The notes beneath the pieces were generated by a model. That model made no database searches. It saw nothing but the letters and a program-made list of their open reading frames with translations, and was not told the DNA's origin. Shown here one piece after another: positions 21,518-24,771 of a stretch of 24,771 bases of DNA. The position numbers were made by a program, and so were the translations under genes. Origin of the DNA: a virus; IMG/VR virus record IMGVR_UViG_3300030380_006291, positions 1 to 24,771 of that record, one strand, 5' to 3'. Each line of letters starts with the position of its first letter. Within the stretch, counting starts at the first letter, position 1.

Positions 21518-22170
21518 TGGCTAAATATAATACATTTAACCACTTAGAGGTTAATAATACTGAAGGTGGATTATTTTTAACATATACTAATAAGAATGGA
21601 GCAAAAGTTGCTGCTGGTCTTCGACGTATTTTTCCTTCTTATGGTACAAAGACTGCACAATGTATAGAATTAATTGAAGCAGGCCCTTTAGAGGGATCTG
21701 TAATTGCTCAAACTCCAAAGTCTTTTGTGATTTCATGTGGAGAAATTGCTCCTGGCACAACTTCTACCCAAAATGGAATTGCTGGTATATGGAATGCTGC
21801 AAATGGTGATCTTATTCTCTCTGCTCCCAGAGGTGCTGTAAGAATAGTTGCTCAAAACATTGAACTTATATCTCATGGAGATCCTGGTGAAGCATCTGAT
21901 CAAGGGCATGTGAGTATGTATGCTGGAGGAGATATAAGATCTAAAAGTAGTAATGTAAAAATGATGGCAGGAACTGATTTGGCTCTTGGAGCAGAAAGTA
22001 ATGTTCTTATAACTACTACAAATCAAATGACACTTGAAGGGGAATTAAAGATAAATGAAGGTCATGATACATTTACCAGTATATTGGGTTTGGGTTCTGG
22101 TAGTAAAACTTTTGCTCAATGGACAGAATATATTCAGAAATTCACCAAGAGTATTAAAGCTGCAATCTAA
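21517..22170 (+). CDS. Predicted beta-helical spike or needle protein (217 aa)
   Basis: The N-terminus (MAKYNTFNHLEVNNTEGGLFL) is ordinary, but residues about 95-175 are regular beta: NGDLILSAPRGAVRIVAQNIELI, then GHVSMYAGGDIRSKSS, VKMMAGTDLALGAESNVLITT, QMTLEGELKI. Each turn carries a V/I/L pattern with G or N bends, like the triple-stranded beta-helix of T4 gp5 and VgrG spikes. I infer that it is the needle portion split from the gp5-like protein, whose stop overlaps this start (TAATG). The C-terminal helix (FAQWTEYIQKFTKSIKAAI) could nucleate trimers. A baseplate structural protein with another shape remains possible. Confidence 0.6.
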   Translation: MAKYNTFNHLEVNNTEGGLFLTYTNKNGAKVAAGLRRIFPSYGTKTAQCIELIEAGPLEGSVIAQTPKSFVISCGEIAPGTTSTQNGIAGIWNAANGDLILSAPRGAVRIVAQNIELISHGDPGEASDQGHVSMYAGGDIRSKSSNVKMMAGTDLALGAESNVLITTTNQMTLEGELKINEGHDTFTSILGLGSGSKTFAQWTEYIQKFTKSIKAAI

Positions 22171-22187
22171 GATGAGGTATTAATTAA

Positions 22188-23195
22188 ATGGAAGTTCAAG
22201 ACATTCATGTTGGTAACCAATTAATTGTTTCCTCAACTCCTGATTTGGGTGTGCTTCCCCTCGCACCGAATGTAAGAGATCCTATTGCTTTAGGTATAGG
22301 ACCATCTGCGATTCCTGGATCAATTTATGCTAGTGGTGTTGTCTTAATCGGCAGTCCTCTGTCTTATCCTGCAATTGCTGAAGCTGCATTGATGGTTGCT
22401 CGTCCTGCTCTTTCTAATCCTCGTGCTGCTGCTCTCCCATCTATCTTTAAGATAACAAATAAAGCAAATATCCAAGCCACTCCATTGGATGTGATGATTG
22501 GGGATCCTGGTGTAGGAATGGTAGGAATGACATTGAATACTGCAACTATTAATATTGTAGAGTCTGTGGCAATAAACATTGTAGCTCCTGTTAGAAATTC
22601 ACAGGGTATTAAACAACATCAGGGACCAAAAGCTCAAACTGGTCCTGAAACCAAGACTGGAGCGACGGCTGATGTAGGTGCTGAAACTAATGTAGGAGCA
22701 TCATGCGAAAGTAATATTAAAGCAGTGAGTGGTCCTCAAAAAACTCCTTTTCTTAAAGGATTCTTCTTTAGTGGATATTCAAAGAAGAATAAATCTTTTG
22801 ATATTGAGCATCCAAATAAAAAAGGATGGAGATTGCGTCATGTATGCGTAGAAGGCCCAGAATCTGCCATCTATATAAGAGGTAAATTAAAGGGAACGCA
22901 CATCATTGATATGCCAGAGTATTGGCAAGGACTGGTAGACTATGCTACAATTACAGTAAATCTTACACCATGCGGAAAACCTGATTTGTCTTTATATGTA
23001 AAAGAAATTAAAGATAATAAAATCATTCTTTCTTCGGATCATTTGACTCAAGTAGAATGTTTTTATCAGGTATGGGCTAACAGAATTGGTCCAGAACTGC
23101 ATGTTGAGTATGAAGGAGAATCACCTGCAGATTATCCTGGTGATCAATCAGATCATTCTATTGCAGGTTACCATTATGATAAGGAGGATGTATAA
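22188..23195 (+). CDS. Virion structural protein with a recurrent cyanophage C-terminal domain (335 aa)
   Basis: GAGG upstream supports the start at 22188. Residues 1-135 are Ala/Ile/Val-rich with regular hydrophobic spacing and could form a spike or sheet. Residues 140-195 are a Gly/Thr/Ala-rich low-complexity spacer (QTGPETKTGATADVG). The C-terminal domain (about 200-305; KSFDIEHPNKKGWRLRHVCV, then EGPESAIYIRGKL and DMPEYWQGLVDYATITVNLTP) is one that recurs in tail-fibre and other virion proteins of marine phages, in my recollection. Its role may be trimerisation or receptor contact; that is uncertain. The stop overlaps the next ATG by one base. Confidence 0.7.
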   Translation: MEVQDIHVGNQLIVSSTPDLGVLPLAPNVRDPIALGIGPSAIPGSIYASGVVLIGSPLSYPAIAEAALMVARPALSNPRAAALPSIFKITNKANIQATPLDVMIGDPGVGMVGMTLNTATINIVESVAINIVAPVRNSQGIKQHQGPKAQTGPETKTGATADVGAETNVGASCESNIKAVSGPQKTPFLKGFFFSGYSKKNKSFDIEHPNKKGWRLRHVCVEGPESAIYIRGKLKGTHIIDMPEYWQGLVDYATITVNLTPCGKPDLSLYVKEIKDNKIILSSDHLTQVECFYQVWANRIGPELHVEYEGESPADYPGDQSDHSIAGYHYDKEDV

Positions 23196-24771
23196 TGGGA
23201 TTAGGTAAGGAAATGCAAGACCGTATTATTAAAAGTCTTGATGACCAGTATGGACAAGTTGGATTCTTTCAGGATCAAGTTATTCTCGTAGATGATGAGA
23301 AAAAAATTTGGGATACGGCTATTGAATCATTGGATAGTGATTTATTAGGGCAAATAGAGATTGTAAATAGGGCAATTGATGATGTAAAGGATGCATATGA
23401 GGCTAGACAATCAGGAGTTGGGTCTTGTAGATCTGATTTATTTTGGCTTGCTTATAATGTAGAAAATGATGGATCAGGAGATGAATATGATTTTGTCTGT
23501 TGTAAAATAAATGGTAATGGATATACTGATTTATTAGCTCAATTGGGAAAAGATTATCCTAGTGCTAATTTAGTTGGTGAAAAAGAAGGTGATGATGGAG
23601 TAGGAATAGCAAGCACTTTCTTTTATTATATTCTTCCAAGTTCAAATGGTAGTGGTGGTATTGGAGTATTAACAACTTCTCCTACAAATGCGACAACAGG
23701 AGCAGAACAAGGAACCACTGATTCATTTACTCATGATGAAAATACTTTTAGATTTGGATTTGAACCTAAAAATTACTATGGACTAAGATATTATAGTGAG
23801 CAATATGCATTAGATATTGGAGATACTTTTGTAACCAGTTTTATTGGAACAATGTCCATAGGTTCCAACCAACTTACTGTCATGAATCCTGTAGGAACCA
23901 CAGGTGAAGATCCAGATGCAGGTTCTAATATATTAAGAGTAGGTCAAATTGTAACATGTGAGAAACCAGGAGTCTTGGTTGCAACAACTAAAATTTCTAA
24001 TATTGGTATTGGTTCAGCTGATTTAAGTCAGATCCCTACAAATGGTATTACCACTACTTCTTCTCCTGTCAATATTATCACTTTAACTAATTCATCAGGT
24101 GCTGGTGTATCTGCTTTTGAAGCAGTATCATTTAGAGTACTAGATGATTCGGATACAGGCCCTGTGGGACAAGTGGGAGTTGTTACTTCTAATGGAACTG
24201 TATATAAACCGAATAGATTTAATGGTAAAGATGATCCCTATGTGGCGGTTCCTAGTTCAAGTGATCAAGGTGGTGAGGGTGCGTTATTCAATGTAGGTAT
24301 TGATAGCACGGGTGCAATTGAGTATGTGGCAGTCGATGTTGTGGGTCAAGGTGGATTGGGTTATTCTCCTGGTGACACTGTTAAGATTTTAGGAGATGAA
24401 CTTGGGGCTACTACTCCTGCTGATGATATAGAATTTACAGTTCAGACTCTGGTGCAAGGAAGATTTCAATACCAAATAAAAATGGGGGACAATCTAGATC
24501 TTTGGATAAATCCTTTTGTTCCTCAGACTGTTGGAATCATGCAGACTGCTGATATAGGTATTGGAGTTTCTATTGCATTGGATAATTCTGGCCAACCTAG
24601 AGGGTCTCAAGGTTGGAATCCTGAGTTAAATGGTCAGGAAGTTCCTATGGATCCTGTTGATTTTACACATTTAACTTTGGTGGAACCTCCTAATGTTGGT
24701 GCTGATAAAGCGTTTTGGAGAGTAGGATTTCAAACTGCTCCTGCTCGTAGCAAACCAGTAGGTGTTCCCCC
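23195..24771 (+). CDS. Large virion structural protein, 3' truncated by window
   Basis: A strong AAGGAGG (23181-23187) places the start at 23195, overlapping the previous stop by one base. At least 525 codons are open to the window end. The N-terminus (KSLDDQYGQVGFFQDQVILV and EIVNRAIDDVKDAYEARQSGVGSC) is helical; the rest is Gly/Thr/Ser-rich beta sequence. One segment, NVGIDSTGAIEYVAVDVVGQGGLGYSPGDTVKILG (about 366-400), belongs to the same G-x-GY beta repeats seen in the 1388-aa protein. This suggests a fibre or baseplate-peripheral component. I cannot link it to a specific T4 gene. Confidence 0.75.
   Translation, partial: MGLGKEMQDRIIKSLDDQYGQVGFFQDQVILVDDEKKIWDTAIESLDSDLLGQIEIVNRAIDDVKDAYEARQSGVGSCRSDLFWLAYNVENDGSGDEYDFVCCKINGNGYTDLLAQLGKDYPSANLVGEKEGDDGVGIASTFFYYILPSSNGSGGIGVLTTSPTNATTGAEQGTTDSFTHDENTFRFGFEPKNYYGLRYYSEQYALDIGDTFVTSFIGTMSIGSNQLTVMNPVGTTGEDPDAGSNILRVGQIVTCEKPGVLVATTKISNIGIGSADLSQIPTNGITTTSSPVNIITLTNSSGAGVSAFEAVSFRVLDDSDTGPVGQVGVVTSNGTVYKPNRFNGKDDPYVAVPSSSDQGGEGALFNVGIDSTGAIEYVAVDVVGQGGLGYSPGDTVKILGDELGATTPADDIEFTVQTLVQGRFQYQIKMGDNLDLWINPFVPQTVGIMQTADIGIGVSIALDNSGQPRGSQGWNPELNGQEVPMDPVDFTHLTLVEPPNVGADKAFWRVGFQTAPARSKPVGVP

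Overview
This window is part of the genome of a T4-like marine cyanophage (a myovirus infecting Synechococcus or Prochlorococcus). The evidence is the mixture of cyanobacterial host-derived metabolic genes (the 3' end of psbD, then talC and nrdC) with an unmistakable T4 core: gp59, gp32, gp33, gp53, gp48, gp4, gp26, a gp54-like tail-tube protein and a gp27/gp5-like hub. The DNA is AT-rich, genes are packed with 1-, 4- or 8-base overlaps, and no intergenic gap exceeds about 125 bases. There are no tRNAs, CRISPR arrays or insertion sequences.

Layout. Positions 1-4820 are an accessory and metabolic region on the + strand: psbD tail, terminator, talC, nrdC, a run of small uncharacterised phage genes, a structured leader with an early promoter, two very small genes, a second terminator/promoter module, and thyX. 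Positions 4826-8443 (+) are a replication, recombination and transcription block: phoH, a PD-(D/E)XK nuclease, a gp33-like late coactivator, gp59 helicase loader, a DUF1825-like gene, and gp32 behind a perfect sigma70-type promoter. Positions 8444-11354 are a reversed block (gp4, an unknown gene, gp48, gp53, in transcription order on the - strand) with T4-type TATAAATA late promoters. Positions 11391-24771 (+) are a tail and baseplate operon: gp54-like initiator, gp26, a 55-aa partner, two tape-measure-like proteins, gp27-like hub, a CP12-like small protein, a 1388-aa gp5-like spike protein, a beta-structured needle protein, and two large virion proteins, the last cut by the window edge.

How it works together. 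The early genes would redirect host carbon and nucleotide metabolism (D2, transaldolase, glutaredoxin, ThyX) and load the replisome (gp59, gp32). gp33 couples RNA polymerase to late promoters that switch on the baseplate and tail operons.

The most striking signal is at the gp26/55-aa gene junction. A canonical -1 frameshift heptamer (T TTT TTC) ends gp26, followed by a 6-nt spacer and a 9-bp hairpin, with the -1 frame open straight into the downstream gene, immediately upstream of the tape-measure genes. This is the arrangement of the lambda G/GT tail-assembly chaperones, in the T4 gp26 context. Other points of note are a repeat-bracketed, possibly bistable RNA leader, two interleaved terminator/promoter modules, a CP12 GAPDH-binding-type tail inside the baseplate operon, and an amicyanin-like copper-site signature inside the spike protein.
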